This document shows positions 1 to 11,941 of a stretch of 64,000 nt of DNA, in pieces; positions within the stretch are counted from its first letter, which is position 1; every line of letters starts with the position of its first letter. Origin of the DNA: Bicyclus anynana (lineage: Eukaryota; Arthropoda; Insecta; Lepidoptera; Nymphalidae); NCBI RefSeq assembly GCF_947172395.1, contig NC_069104.1, forward strand, positions 6,413,355-6,477,354, in the 5' to 3' direction. Under the pieces are notes generated by a model. It had not been told where the DNA came from. It saw only the letters and a program-made list of their open reading frames with translations, and made no database searches. Position numbers and translations under genes: made by a program.

Positions 1-1950
1 TCTGTTGTGCGTGAAAATAAGACGCTAAAAATAAATCTACTGATACTTACTACTGCGTGTATACAAGGTTTAAATACCATCCATTAAGATGGTGTGGAAG
101 GAATTTGTTTTAATGGACCAGGGTTTCATTTGAGAGAACAAAAGGTGGTATTATTTCAAACAATTTATCAAAAAAGTCTCTATCATAGATTGAAACGACG
201 ATAGAGCACACGTAGAGAACATACGTCTCCACATTGCTCTAAATCTAAAGCCGTTAATTTGTTTGTAAGTTAGGAATTGTTGATGATGATGTAAAGGTTA
301 AAAGATTAGACTTAAGAAATGAAGGGAAATAGGTACTGGTCTCTTACAAAATGAAGGGAACAAAAGGACTAGAATCGCTTAGCCGTGATTACAAAAGTCC
401 AGATGTTTGGCACAGTAAACCCAAATTCAAACTTTCGTTTATAAACTGTTCTATAAACGAACAAGTTTGGTTAGCGGATGGAATTATGTTTGTGTAACGA
501 CGTTGATGCCTTGCTGTTTAGGAAACTAAAACAAGCACGTTAATAAAACAGGTTTTCTAAATATACATCCATTTAATTCAGTAAGTGTTTACCCGTTGCA
601 ATGGATTGCTTGGATGATACTTTTACATCTCTACTTTGCTCTATATTGTATTTTGTTGTGATCGATTGAAGTTTGTTTCTAGTTCAATTACATACCTGTG
701 TTTCATTTTCTCAAAACTCTGAAGAAACCTACCAATCGCTATGGAACGTAAGATAAAACGTTACATTTAAATGTTAAATGCTAGGTATTTATAAAAAAAT
801 ATGTTGCTAGGTAACATGATAGATATCTGATCAATGAAAAGTGGCTTATGATTTGTTATTAAACATCATACACTTCAAGTATACAAAGTCAGTAAATATT
901 CATATAAAATAATTCTACTTACATCCATAAGTAGGTAAATAAACAACTTAAATCCAACGTATTTTAATAGTTAGGTACTGGAGTAAAATCCCTTTTTGTA
1001 AGCTAACGACTTATATTAAAAGGTCATTGTTAGTATATCAAAATAAATGTTTCGGTAAAACCTTAGGTCGTGACTGTAAACCGTTAAATCGTGGGGTCAT
1101 GGGCCTTGTCATTCGTATTTTGTACACACGTGTACCGTGTTATCTTTGCTTAAATGTGAAGGAAATATCTTTATTCCGTTCCAGCCTTAGCAACTTCGTT
1201 TGAGTCAAATTCAAAAGCTAAAGTTTATATAATATCTATTGTACCTACTACAATAATAGAGAAAGAAACGAAAGACTTTACTTTCTATAAAATTACCAAA
1301 AATGTTATTGAAGCAATAGAAGAACGAAAAAAAATAATAATTTAGTAGCTATCTATGTCTGCCCATTTGCAATAAGATTAATCGAATTTGCTATTACGCT
1401 GTTTCATCAAAATCAATTAATTTAAGTAAAACGGTAATAGTGAAAAACAGAACAGCAGCGGTCGTCTTGAATACTATAAATGATATTACCGTATCACCAT
1501 TTTAAAAATGCAATATGATCCAGAAGGAAAAATCCATATTGGAGTTCATCAAAAGATAGTTTCGATTTAATATGATGAAATAAACGATCAATCAGATGCT
1601 TCCAAAAGCAATCGGTTTGATGGCAACGCTTTGGAGTTTGGACTGCATCTACCTCGATATGTTGGTACCGTAAATTGAAATGTTGTCACATATAGCAGTT
1701 CGCAGTATTCATGTCCAATCGCAAGTCTATTGGCAATGGCACAGTTCCGACGCTTTGCAATATTTCACGTAATATAAGTGCAAATTGAACGCGAATTCCT
1801 TAGCACTACCAGCAGACATGCGAGTCCATAATTCGAGCCAAGTTTTATGCTTTTGGATTTGACAAATATATGGTGACGATGGTTTTCTATTTAAAGGTAA
1901 ATAAAAGCTTTAGTTTAACTGCTCCCAAATCTGATGAAGATAGTTCTTCG
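1..1950. other. AT-rich DNA without recognisable gene
   Basis: No long reading frame and no repeat family that I recognise. A slightly less AT-rich patch at about 1500-1860 could be a decayed element, because its reverse strand gives a frame with scattered stops, but I cannot name it. Confidence 0.5.
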
Positions 1951-1954
1951 TCAT

Positions 1955-2060
1955 AATCATTGGCAGCCGATGGACATCCATTGCTGGACATAGACCTCTA
2001 GAATTTCAAACTATTTCAGTCCACCTAGAGAGTCGAGATCCACCTTCGACCAACACTAAG
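1955..2060 (-). repeat. Decayed RTE-like LINE 3' end
   Basis: The stretch matches the reverse strand of the RTE-like 3' end seen better at 33128-33466 (shared GCCGATGGACATCC and TCGACCAACACT-type words), with many substitutions and a deletion. It is an old, non-coding remnant. Confidence 0.6.
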
Positions 2061-3670
2061 CTTTCCGCTAAACAGTAATAATGTTTCAATTATATTTTAA
2101 TTTTTCCACTACTACCTTAAGACCAGCAAAAATTATATTACACCACTAAAACTACATTGAATACAATTTTAAGTTTATAGGTCAACTACAATGAAAGCGT
2201 TAAATAACAAAAATCAGAACTGTCCAACAAAATATCAGATACTCGCAGTAACAAACAAGAAGTTTTCGAAGAAACCCGAAGGAACTCCATTACTTTACCA
2301 AAAGGAGGTCATTTATACAGAAGTTAGCATAAATTGAAAACGTTGACTTGAATTCGGAAGTTTTGGAACGTTTTTAAATATTTTTATTCATTATACAAGC
2401 CATTGAAAATTAAGGCCGCTAAACGCCACTTTTGAGATGAAGTTAGTGAAATTTAAATGAAGCTGGATATTAAATTATATCTGTTAAAATGCGCAATAAG
2501 ATAATTTAGCGATTCTTGAGTTTCAACCAAGTATTCGTTTAAAATAAAAACTAAATTTCAAGTGTTCATTAAAAAATTTATTCAACTTTTCGAAAGCAAA
2601 AGGTTTTCTGAGATACTTAAGCAGAAGTTTTAATGGTAACTTAAAACACTTAACAAAATAATTACACCCGTACAATTCAATAACTATTGAAGCAAGAAGA
2701 AATGCAAATAATATCTAAATCTTAAGTATGACTTTTAAATTCTGTTTAACCGCAGTAATGAATATATAGAATATTCTGGTTGTTGTTATACTGTAAGTAT
2801 TTATTTTTTATTAGATTAATAGATTTAATATCTGAGAGAAAGAAAGAAGTCAACATTCCTGATCTTTTCAGACCTCTACTTCATTTCAGTTCCTTACAAA
2901 AAGATATTATTGTAATATTAATAAAAATATATTTTAAAGTTTTAAAGTCATCAAATATACCTACTGGAAACTAAAATGGTGTTCATTTAGCAACTGTGAA
3001 TTTAGGTCATCAATATTTTTTTACTGGTGACTTGTAAAAAAAGTGTAATTCTCCAGATATTACATTGGTAATATATATAGTATTATGAATATCAGTATAG
3101 ATAACTGTACTATCTCTTCTACAATGAGACCTTTATTAATTTCCCAGGCGCATTAAATATTCTAGGTACACAAAGCCCAATTACAATATTAATGGCTGTA
3201 CGAACCTTCCGACGAACTGGTTCGTAGGTTCGTATCCGATTATTTAGTTCGCGCTTCATAATATTGCGTGAAGACGGCTTTCGTTAAAGCTATTAACTAA
3301 GTACGTTAATCGGCTTATTTCACGCTCGGCACATAATTTCGTTATGAATATAAATTTTATAATCTGCAAAATTATTCTCTTCTATGCCTTTGTTTATTGT
3401 AAGGGTCGAAGATGGGTTGTGAAACAGAAAGGCTTCAGCATAGATCCCGAGATAAAAGTCTTTATAGCCAATATCTACAATCAATATTCTTATGTTAATT
3501 TCCATTGTTTTGACTTGTGCTTTTAACTTGTTCATGATTGCACATAATAGAGTCAACATATTTTGAGAAGATTTGTCTGACTTGAATCGTTGGATTTTAA
3601 GCCCAATACTTTACATTACATTATTACAATAATGTACGTTTTTTATTCCATATCACAGAAATATAAGTAA
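2061..3670. other. AT-rich DNA without recognisable gene
   Basis: Only short chance frames are present. I see no promoter, RNA gene or known repeat. Confidence 0.5.
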
Positions 3671-3673
3671 CAT

Positions 3674-3737
3674 ATCTATTAAAGAGCTCACTTAAGTGGG
3701 ATAAGGGTAAGGAGATGATGATCTATTAAAGAGCTCA
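3674..3737 (+). mobile_element. 30-bp LINE 3' stub between 17-bp target duplications
   Basis: The 17-bp word ATCTATTAAAGAGCTCA occurs at 3674-3690 and again, identical, at 3721-3737. Between them lie 30 bp that match the 3' tip of the LINE family seen at 19250-19520, which also carries a CTTAAGTGGG word near its end, and they finish in GATGATG. This is a very strongly 5'-truncated retrotransposition event with an intact target-site duplication. Confidence 0.75.
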
Positions 3738-4108
3738 AACTTCGAAAGACTTAACAAAAATCGAAAACATGACAAAATTTCAAATTAAATTAGTTATGTG
3801 ATTCATTCATTTCAAAACTATGACTTATAAATATTCTGTACTTTAAGAAGAAGCAAACAAATATTTCTTTGCATTTATTTAAAAATAAATATTAAATCAA
3901 CATAGAGATCACCGTCTAAATCCATAGAAAACTAATGGCGTAATCGATAAAGTCGTAATCAATAACGACATCAAACAATTTGACGGAGGGAGACTATGGC
4001 CGGCATTAAGAAATTAATATTGGATCCGAGTTGACATAAGGATTCCATCAGACAAGGGTAGGCGCGGCAGTCGTCAAAGAGAGATTATAATACATAATAT
4101 AATACTAC

Positions 4109-4235
4109 TAGCAGACGCCCGCGACTTTGTCCTCATGGAATTCAGTCTTTCACAAATCCCGCGGGAGCCATGATGGATTTTTACGGGATGAACAGTAGCT
4201 TATGTTTTAATCCAGGGAAAAAAACTATTTACACA
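4109..4235 (-). mobile_element. Truncated Helitron-like element
   Basis: Read on the reverse strand it ends in GCGGGCGTCTGCTAG, close to the end of the fuller copy at 20302-20533. The 5' half is missing. Confidence 0.6.
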
Positions 4236-4260
4236 TAAGACATACATAAGAGATACATAT

Positions 4261-4564
4261 AAGACTCATTCGAACAATCATCAACGAGTTGCGAAGCTGA
4301 AGTGGCAATGGGTGGGTAACATAGTTCGAAGAGCCGATGGATGTTGGGGTCCCAAAGTGCTCGAATGGCGACCCCGCACTAGTAAGCGCAGTGTTGGTCG
4401 ACCCAGGTGGACTGACGACATCAAGAGAGTCGCAAAGATTAGCTGGATGCAGGTTGCTCAGTATCGTGATGTTTGGAAGTCCCTACAAAAGGCCTATGTC
4501 CTGCAGTGGACGTCCATCGGCTAATATGATAATGATGATGATGATGATGATGATGAAGACTCAT
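4261..4564 (+). mobile_element. 5'-truncated RTE-like LINE copy with target duplications
   Basis: The insertion occupies about 4270-4555 and ends in (ATG)n. It is flanked by the 9-bp duplication AAGACTCAT at 4261-4269 and 4556-4564. It carries the last coding part of the element (4312-4524). The same 3' end recurs at 14782, 33128 and as short scraps at 1955, 20583, 26873, 29176 and 58738. Confidence 0.85.
4312..4524 (+). pseudogene. C-terminal fragment of RTE-like retrotransposon polyprotein
   Basis: The frame encodes about 70 residues beginning inside the family's carboxyl tail. Key words are WGPKVLEWRP, KRSVGRP, WTDDIKRV, WKSLQKAY and a terminal QWTSIG before the stop. This basic, tryptophan-rich tail follows the reverse transcriptase in RTE-type LINEs. 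The fragment lacks endonuclease and polymerase domains, so it cannot function. It starts at a chance ATG; the homology begins a little upstream (from about 4280). The family call is from recognition, and the clade is less certain than the LINE nature. Confidence 0.8.
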
Positions 4565-4831
4565 CCACATGGTGTTGTTCTTTGGATATTTTCCACAAGT
4601 GACGTGATCGTTTGAGTCAATGTTTTTAAGAAACATGTTACTTTTTATGAGCTACAAAAAAAACAGAAAACCTTTGCAATTTGTATAAATCAAAAAAATT
4701 ACCAATTTCTAAACCGTTCAAAGAAAATGTATTACGTAAGTGACTTTTTACATCAACTATTACATCTATAAACGTAGCATAAAGAAAATGAATCAAGCGT
4801 CCACAATAATAGCGGAACAAATGGTTCTGCG

Positions 4832-5648
4832 CTGACAGTAGCCGAGGACGTTTGGCTTGCTAAACCAGATGATTAATGTAACTGAAACGTGATAATTGAT
4901 TGCCGTGGACAATGGCGATAGTCGAGGAGTAAGTATCCATTTAGTCTAGTCTAGGAGATAGTCTACTTTCCTAAACTAGGGTAGACAGAGATGTTAGGGA
5001 CTAAATGGAATCCATTATGTATTTTATTTGAGCTGTCTATTCATTAAAACTGACAGTGGCCGAGGACGTTTCACTTGCTAAACCAGATGATTAATGTAAC
5101 TGAAACGTGATAATTGATTGCCGTGGACAATAGCGATAGTCGAGGAGTAAGTATCCATTTAGTCTAGTCTCGGAGATAGTCTACCTTTCTAGACTAGGGT
5201 AGACAGAGATGTTAGGGACTAAATGATGACCATTATGTATTTTATTTGAGCTATCTATTCATTAAAACTGACAGTGGCAGAGGACGTTTCGCTTGCTAAA
5301 CCAGATGATTAATGTAACTGAAACGTGATAATTGATTGCCGTGGACAATGGCGATAGCCGAGGAGTAAGTATCCATTTAGTCTAGTCTAGGAGATAGTCT
5401 ACTTTCCTAAACTAGGGTAGACAGAGATGTTAGGGACTAAATGGAGTCCATTATGTATTTTATTTGAGCTATCATTAATACTGACAGTGGCCGAGGATGT
5501 TTCGCTTACTAAACTTGATGATTAATGTTAATTGAAATGTGATAATTGATTTCGTGGACAGTAGTAGTAGAGTAAGTATTAGTTTAGTCTAGTCTAGAAG
5601 ATCTACCTTTTTAAACTCGGGTAGACAGAGACGTTATGGACGAAATGT
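4832..5648 (+). repeat. 218-bp tandem repeat, about 3.8 copies
   Basis: Units begin with CTGACAGT at 4832, 5050, 5268 and 5481, so the periods are 218, 218 and 213 bp. The first three units are nearly identical. The fourth has several small deletions and fades out near 5648. Each unit contains TAGTCTAGTCT and, further on, TAGGGTAGACAGAG, which are partly self-complementary. No coding potential is seen. Confidence 0.95.
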
Positions 5649-6226
5649 TTAAGCTAATGTTTAGTGTTTTACTTGTGCACTCTACACAAAAAAAAATTAT
5701 ATGATTGATTCAATATTCGTTTCAATCATTTAAAAAATAACTTTTTTTTTTATTTAGACAACATTTTTAAATAAAACAAATATGTAACATTATAACAGTA
5801 CCTACCTATTTAATTGCCAGACACTAAAAACATCAAAATACCTTGTTTTATAGTCTAACAATAGGAAACAGATATATAAAACATTGAATACATTAAAAAC
5901 AAAAATTTACCAAACCTTTCTTTGATGTTGATTACAGTTAACTTTAACATCGATAAAAATAACACAGCAAACGTCCATATTATAACGTCCATACCTGTAT
6001 TCTAACGAGAATATTGGGTCATAGTAATCCAAACATCCCGTTTTCATGATCGCAAAGAGACAGCGCGGATGATTTATAAGCGAGCCCGAAAATTGATAGC
6101 CGACGCCTCGTCCGACAAAATATGTCCAAGAAAACAAAGGAATATAGGACTGTTATTAACTCGCATCGATCGACATGTTGCTAACAGTGTTTTGTATTTA
6201 TGATAAAGACTTCGCTCGTTGATAAT
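5649..6226. other. No recognisable feature
   Basis: AT-rich DNA with only chance frames. Confidence 0.4.
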
Positions 6227-6660
6227 GCCTCGTTAGCTCAGGTCTTTTTGGCTTCTAGATCACGAAGTTCAAGTCCTGGATCAGGCAACGAATTTTTTTT
6301 TCTGATTGTGTAAGTGTTGTAGGCACCTTATGGGACAGCGGCTTCACCGGATTGGCCGAAGAAGCATCGCCTGATGGGGCCCGAAGGCAGAAGCAAAGTA
6401 GATAGGCGCAACGACTCTCTAAGGGCGTCTCCTCTGAGACTCGGACCTCGGCTTAGAGGGCCGTTCGGCAAAGGAAAGGGCAACGAAATGTTAAGAGTAA
6501 TTTTCTCCCTAGAAATTACTGGTGATACGTGCTTCGGAAAGCACGTTAAGTTAATTTTCATCTTCACCTTTTTAATTTTAATTTTCATCTTTTAATTGTC
6601 ATCTTTTACATTTGATAATAGCAGATAAATTTCATATTATCAGCCTAATCCCGCCAACCT

Positions 6661-6705
6661 GCTTAGACCCATCACGCTGCTCCAATCAGCGTGATGGGTC
6701 TAAGC
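6661..6705. repeat. Perfect 19-bp hairpin with 7-nt loop inside SINE tail
   Basis: The left arm at 6661-6679 and the right arm at 6687-6705 are exact reverse complements, with loop CTCCAAT. The related copy at 55018-55110 has ATTGGA in direct orientation where this copy has its reverse complement, so the arm looks like an inverted copy of the neighbouring sequence. Confidence 0.9.
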
Positions 6706-6730
6706 TCTACATTTACATCCCCTCTCCTTT

Positions 6731-6780
6731 AGGGAGGCCAAGCTTTGTTTTAACTATCTATTAGAAAGCTTAGCCTCCCA
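6731..6780. repeat. Imperfect hairpin
   Basis: GGGAGGCCAAGCTTT is followed about 20 bp later by AAAGCTTAGCCTCCC. The arms pair with one mismatch. Confidence 0.7.
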
Positions 6781-6879
6781 AGGTGATGATTGCTGGCATT
6801 GGTATACATGTTGCTACTGTGTTTTTCAACATGACAAAGAGTTTGATGACCTCGATTCAGAGGTAAGCCAAAGTGGCTT

Positions 6880-7083
6880 AGGATCAGCATCAGGAATTCC
6901 TGGGCTCGAATCCTGGTTCGGCCAACACAGTATTGAGGTTGTGGAAATTCTTACTAGATTTTTTTCAGTTTACATTCTCAGCGCTTCGAATGAAGGATAT
7001 TTAGAAGCCCGACCCAGAACTAGAACTGACGAACTCGTGATCCGAGGACAAATTGACTAACCACCGGACCAACGGAGGCAGTT
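6880..7083 (-). mobile_element. Facing fragments of tRNA-derived SINEs
   Basis: On the reverse strand, 7083 downward reads GCCTCCGTTGGTCCGGTGG and then CACGAGTTCG, resembling A and B boxes. On the forward strand 6897-6925 contains GGCTCGAATCCTGG, a B-box-like word. The two fragments face each other. Confidence 0.5.
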
Positions 7084-8828
7084 ATAGAGTTATAGCAACA
7101 AAGTCAAATATTATATAACTCAACTGATCCAACTAAAATCACGAACTACTTTAAAACTATACTCGGCATGACATAAATATTTAATGCACATTATCCATAA
7201 AAGTATCAAGAGCAGATACCAAGTTATCCAGACTATACAAGTCTCTTCAGTCGTTCGATTACGCATCTAACTTTGACTGGTAGCTTCCTATTACAATAAA
7301 ACCATTCTCCAACTCAATCCAATGTTTAGTCACAGACTATAGACACGATAGAGGTCTAGTTAAGTTTATCGATAACGTATAAATTCCAAACAAAAGACAT
7401 GGTTTTCATGATGGTCCGAATGGCGTAATTATTGTCACATTAATTTTATGAAGTCGAAATCTAACTTTTACTTTGAAATTAATTATAATATTCAATTAAG
7501 ATATTTATTGAATATTATAATTTATAGAAAAAAAAAACAATATCTAAGTAAGAACCCTAGATAATACTATTCTCACCTTGACCGAGTTTAATATTATAGG
7601 TATTATTATTAGAATTGCTATTAGTCTTGGCTCTCATGTTTTTACGCATGATTTTTGACGGTAAATGCTTTTACTCTTGAGCAAAAATTTATCAGCGTTC
7701 TCATTATTTATTTTCCAACAGACTTAACACACAAAGCGAAGGCGGACTCACAACGGCATTATTGTGTTAATAGAATTCGTATGAAATAGAACATAGTCAA
7801 AGACAACAAAATAATTTTGCTCAAATGAACAAATTAAATTAATTAATTACAGAACTAAAACTTAAAGTATATATATGACATTTTACTCGTAAAGGCATAG
7901 AAGTACTTCTGGCTCATGATAAGAGTAATGATATTTGGTTTCAACAACAAGTGGGTGGTATTGAATAGAGTTTCACCTTTAGGCAACTCACCGTCTACAC
8001 TTTTCCTGTAGTCTGAGTACACAGTGTACTCAGGCCTGGTTGACATCTGCATGATATATGACTGTGACATTCCGTAATTGATTGACGATATCTCCGGCCG
8101 TAGAGTCCGATCCGACAGATAAGCGGGCCAACGAACCCGAAGTATGCATTGTGTGGACGTAACAGTAACGTACACAATATTAAACGCTACCGGTGACTGA
8201 TAAGACGAAAGTTGTGAGCCAAAAAAGAAGACAAATTGGCTACTTTTACATATAAATGAGATATTGGTATTTCATTCATTCTTTATTGCACTGAGAATCA
8301 GAAACAAGAATGCAAAACATCTTTTACACGTTTAAGTACCTAATATCGACTTCATAAGCAAATTAACAAGATGCCCGGCGGTTCTAAAATTTAAAATAGA
8401 AAGGAAATCTAAAAATTCATCAGTAGCCTCTCAAATATTGCAGAAATTGGACAGACAGGCAAAATTTCTGTGATGCTCTTAGCCTGGCAATCTATCTCTT
8501 CAGTTAAGACAGTTCCTAATTACCCATGAGCATTCTACTCCAATAGCCCCATATCTTACTGAATACTCACATTTTTTATTACGAAGTTATTACACCCAAC
8601 TAATGTAAAATATAAATGACAGCCGGTCTTCTTCAGTGAATATCTTTGTTTCAGTACACTTACGATTTGTAGATGTGAAACTAGATTAACTTGCGTGAGG
8701 AGATGAAATTTACTGACAGCAAATAGAAATGAAGGCAACCGAGCCTACCGGTTGTCTTGTTACTTTCGCGGAAATGTGGGAAACTTTTCTAATAGTTAAG
8801 TAAGTAATTTTATGATATATAATAATTA
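7084..8828. other. No recognisable gene
   Basis: Mostly AT-rich. At 7855-8177 two overlapping reverse-strand frames of 106 and 60 codons occur in DNA of somewhat higher GC. I recognise neither product and see no splice or promoter signal, so I do not call a gene. Confidence 0.4.
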
Positions 8829-9128
8829 TCATCAGTATCAACCCATATTCGGCTCACTGCTGAGCTCGAATATTCTCTCAGAATTAGAGGGGTTAGGCCA
8901 ATAGTCCACCACGCTGGCCCAATGCGGATTGGCAGACTTCACACACGCAGAGAATTAAGAAAATTCTCTGGTATGCAGGTTGCCTCACGATGTTTCCCTT
9001 CACCGTTTGAGACACGTGATATTTAATTTCTTAAAATGCGCACACAACTGCAAAGTTGGAGGTGCCTGACCCGAACCAGATTCGAACCCACACCCTCCGG
9101 TATCGGAGGCAGAGGTCATATCCAGATT
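8829..9128 (-). mobile_element. SINE-A copy
   Basis: Nearly full copy of a tRNA-derived family. Read in reverse, the head carries a B box (GGTTCGAAT-like, next to GGAGGGTGTGGG), followed by a body with ATTTTAAGAAATTAAATATC, and the far end reads CCGAATATGGGTTGA. Other copies lie at 26541, 32838, 40151 and 58823, all on this strand. Confidence 0.85.
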
Positions 9129-9462
9129 GGATTGCAGAGTGGAGTGGATAGCCAAAAAGCTTTATTTGATTGTACCTAATCATAATTTTGAAAATAATCA
9201 AACCAAAGCGAACCTACAATTTTGTATATTTGTTACATTGTACTTACAAATGTACAAAAATTGTAAATAATAGATTTAAGTGATGTTTATAGCAGTTCCG
9301 CATAATTATAGAGAAGTTTTCGATAGCAAAATAATTATTTTAGTTGAATTGAAATTCATAGTTGAATGCACTATCAAATTGTTCGAACATCGAACGGCAA
9401 GTTGGAACTAACAAAGTTAGAATTGAAGCCACGAATTAGACTGGCTTCCCACTCCGTTCTAT

Positions 9463-9630
9463 ATTCAATACTTATCTAACTGAAAATGAAAAGTTGGTAT
9501 ATTATTGGTACTATATACTCGGAGATCAATCTAATGTAACTGTCTTCATTACCATTTTCTCTTATGAATTATACATTTTATGTATTTTTTCGGTAAGTAA
9601 ACGTTAGGTTTATTCAATACTTATCTAACT
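9463..9630. repeat. 19-bp direct repeat flanking 130 bp
   Basis: ATTCAATACTTATCTAACT occurs identically at 9463-9481 and 9612-9630. The spacing would fit a target-site duplication around a small insertion, but the interior shows no poly(A) tail or TIR. Confidence 0.6.
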
Positions 9631-9749
9631 AAAAAATAATTTTGTCACCTATACGAAGAATGAATTCAAAATTGTCTCTAGCCAATAACGGAAATCAATT
9701 CAAAAGATACATAACCGCATCAGAGATAGTACAAGGTCCGGAATAAGAA

Positions 9750-9806
9750 ATATATTTTTCAAATCGGACCAGTAGTTCCTGAGATTAGCGCGTTCAACCA
9801 AACTAA
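9750..9806 (-). mobile_element. Internal scrap of Helitron-like element
   Basis: It matches the AATCGGACCAGTAGTTCCTG section and the GCGCGTTCAACCAAAC section of the fuller copies at 11744 and 31865. Both ends are missing. Confidence 0.7.
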
Positions 9807-11743
9807 CAACAAAACAAAACAGAAACAAACAAGATAAATGATAGGAAATATACACAAATCGCAATGCAATAGTAAAATTGCGGCCGGATTGTATTGAAAT
9901 ATAAATAAAAAAATAAATAAAAAAAAAACTTCCATTAGTTAATGAAAAAAATAGATATAGGAACAACGTGAAGGTAACCTGCTTTGACACTGCAATAGTG
10001 GGGTTGCCAGATATAAACAGTTAAGTAATGTTATTTATATACCCTCATCAGTTATTTAGTCTATGTCAAGTAAAGCTTATTTTATGCTTAATTTAACTGT
10101 ATGTATAAAGTTTCTTTTGATCTAATTCATGGTTTCCTAGATTTTGTATGAAAAATGTGTCTGGCCGCAATTAAATATTTGCAATGTGTCACTGTGACTA
10201 TTATCTATCATTTATTTCTTATCACTATTATATAACAGATGAGGATATATATTTCTAATGCCGGATCTTAGACAAATTTATAGCCAAAGAAAAATAAGCA
10301 AGTCAACGATAGAAAATGGAAGTTCCCATAAAAATATTTGAAATTATAAAAACTATACTGCCCTTAAAAGGGGCAACAACCTTCAATTTCTCAAAGTAAA
10401 TTTATGGTCAATTTAATTGAATTTATAACAAGGGATTCCTCTAGCATAAATAAATGACTCATCATAGCGTCGTTTTTTTGAATCATTGTCAGAATGCGTT
10501 CTATTAATTTAAATATTCATTCGAGTGACAGAGAGGGGCGATGCAAATGGCTGGAAATGGGTAGGTTAATAAGGGATAGAAATTAAGGCTAGGATTACAT
10601 GCATGTCCGGCTGCATTCCGGTCCGGTAATCGGTGTCACTCACCGTGGGGCGAGGGGTATTTATAATGTACATAGATGAGTATGTATAGCAATACACGCA
10701 ACGAAACTTAGTTATAAGCAATGTTTGGATGAGACAGTCTACTAGTTATTGCTATAATGTGTTTATTCGTTGTCTATTATGATCAAATTTGTGCCCAACA
10801 TATTACGTTTTACTCACCGCCTCTTGGACGGTCTGAAAGATAATAACAGTGAAGTTGTGAGGGTTTGCTATTTTATTTCTAATTTGTTTTATAATAAACA
10901 CTAGTTTTACTCTTTCGGCGATATTTTAGAGCTTTTTTGAAAAGGCTAGGACGAGCTTCATGTATTCGTAACATACTCGTTGAATGGAATATTTACGATT
11001 AATTTAGCACACTTTAATGTTTTACAATATCTTACGTGAATCTAAATGATTTTATAAAAAAAAATGTGTGTCGTCTCTGATACACGAATGGAGCTTACTC
11101 TTTCAGATCGACTGTATAAATGGGTGTATGTTGCGCAGAATATGTTGCACACAAAAAACGTAATGTCATTCGTTCATCCAATTTTACCGCCTATATTTTT
11201 TTCATATCGCTATCCATGAAAAATTGATTCTTAAGGAGTAAACTCCAAAAATGGAAACTCTGACACCTTCACAGAGAAAACGTGAGAAATCAACATGTAA
11301 TATGCACACAAATAATTTGTATAAAAGTAAACCGGAGTACACCGGGACTTCGTGAAGATAGAGCCTAAACAAAGCGAATGACCTTAGCCGAGTCGTTCGG
11401 TCGTCTTCGGTGCGATTCGTGTAGACCTTATCTCCGGATCTAAGGCGCAAGCGCAACCCTTGAGTCATCCACGTTTTCTTCTTTTTGGACCAACGAGGAA
11501 TGCTATGCAGAATATGTAGCAAAATATTTAATAAGTCGCGCTATGAATTATGGACAGATGTCAGGTAAAATAGAACCTTTACATTGTGCTTTATTTTATG
11601 ACGTAATTATTTTAAAAGCCGGTCCTGTAGAAGGTAATGAAATATTCTGATGTGCTTGATAATTTCCAAGACAAGCAAGTACAATTTAAGTCCATATTCT
11701 GATGACGGACAAACACTCAAGTTTATATTATTTTACGCTAACG
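9807..11743. other. No recognisable gene
   Basis: AT-rich. A GC-richer island near 10598-10660 (CCGGTCCGGTAATCGG and a CCGTGGGGCGAGGGG run) is followed by TATTTATA, and 11390-11470 is also GC-richer. Neither has a convincing frame. Confidence 0.4.
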
Positions 11744-11941
11744 TTAACGCTGCGCGGTTTCACCCGCGTGGTTCCCGTTCCCGTAGGAATACGGGGATAA
11801 GAAATAGCCTATAGGTATAGCAATCCTCGATAAACGGGCTATCTAACACAGAAATTATTTTTCAAATCGGACCAGTAGATCCTGAGATTAGCGCGTTCAA
11901 CCAAACAAACAAATTCTTCAACTTTATAATATTAGTATAGA
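11744..11941 (-). mobile_element. Helitron-like element, 3' tip lost
   Basis: On the reverse strand it starts TCTATACTAATATTATAAAG and runs through the conserved interior to the hairpin region (CGCGGGTGAAACCGCG). The final CTAG is eroded. Confidence 0.8.

Larger units (their letters stand above)
6227..6800 (+). mobile_element. tRNA-derived SINE, composite
   Basis: The head at about 6227-6290 has an A-box-like word (GTTAGCTCAGG) and a B-box-like word (GTTCAAGTCC). A GC-richer body follows, then the word GTGCTTCGGAAAGCACGTTA (itself a hairpin) near 6526-6547, and a tail beginning CCCGCCAACC near 6652. The tail resembles a SINE tail common in Lepidoptera (from memory), and another copy lies at 55018-55110. 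Open frames here on both strands are incidental to the GC-rich body. One element or two juxtaposed ones cannot be told apart by eye. Confidence 0.6.

Noticed and set aside
6328..6595. Overlapping 86- and 73-codon frames on both strands
   Set aside because: They lie in the GC-rich body of a SINE; open frames are expected by composition.
7855..8177. 106- and 60-codon reverse-strand frames
   Set aside because: There are two competing frames with no recognisable product and no splice, promoter or conservation evidence.
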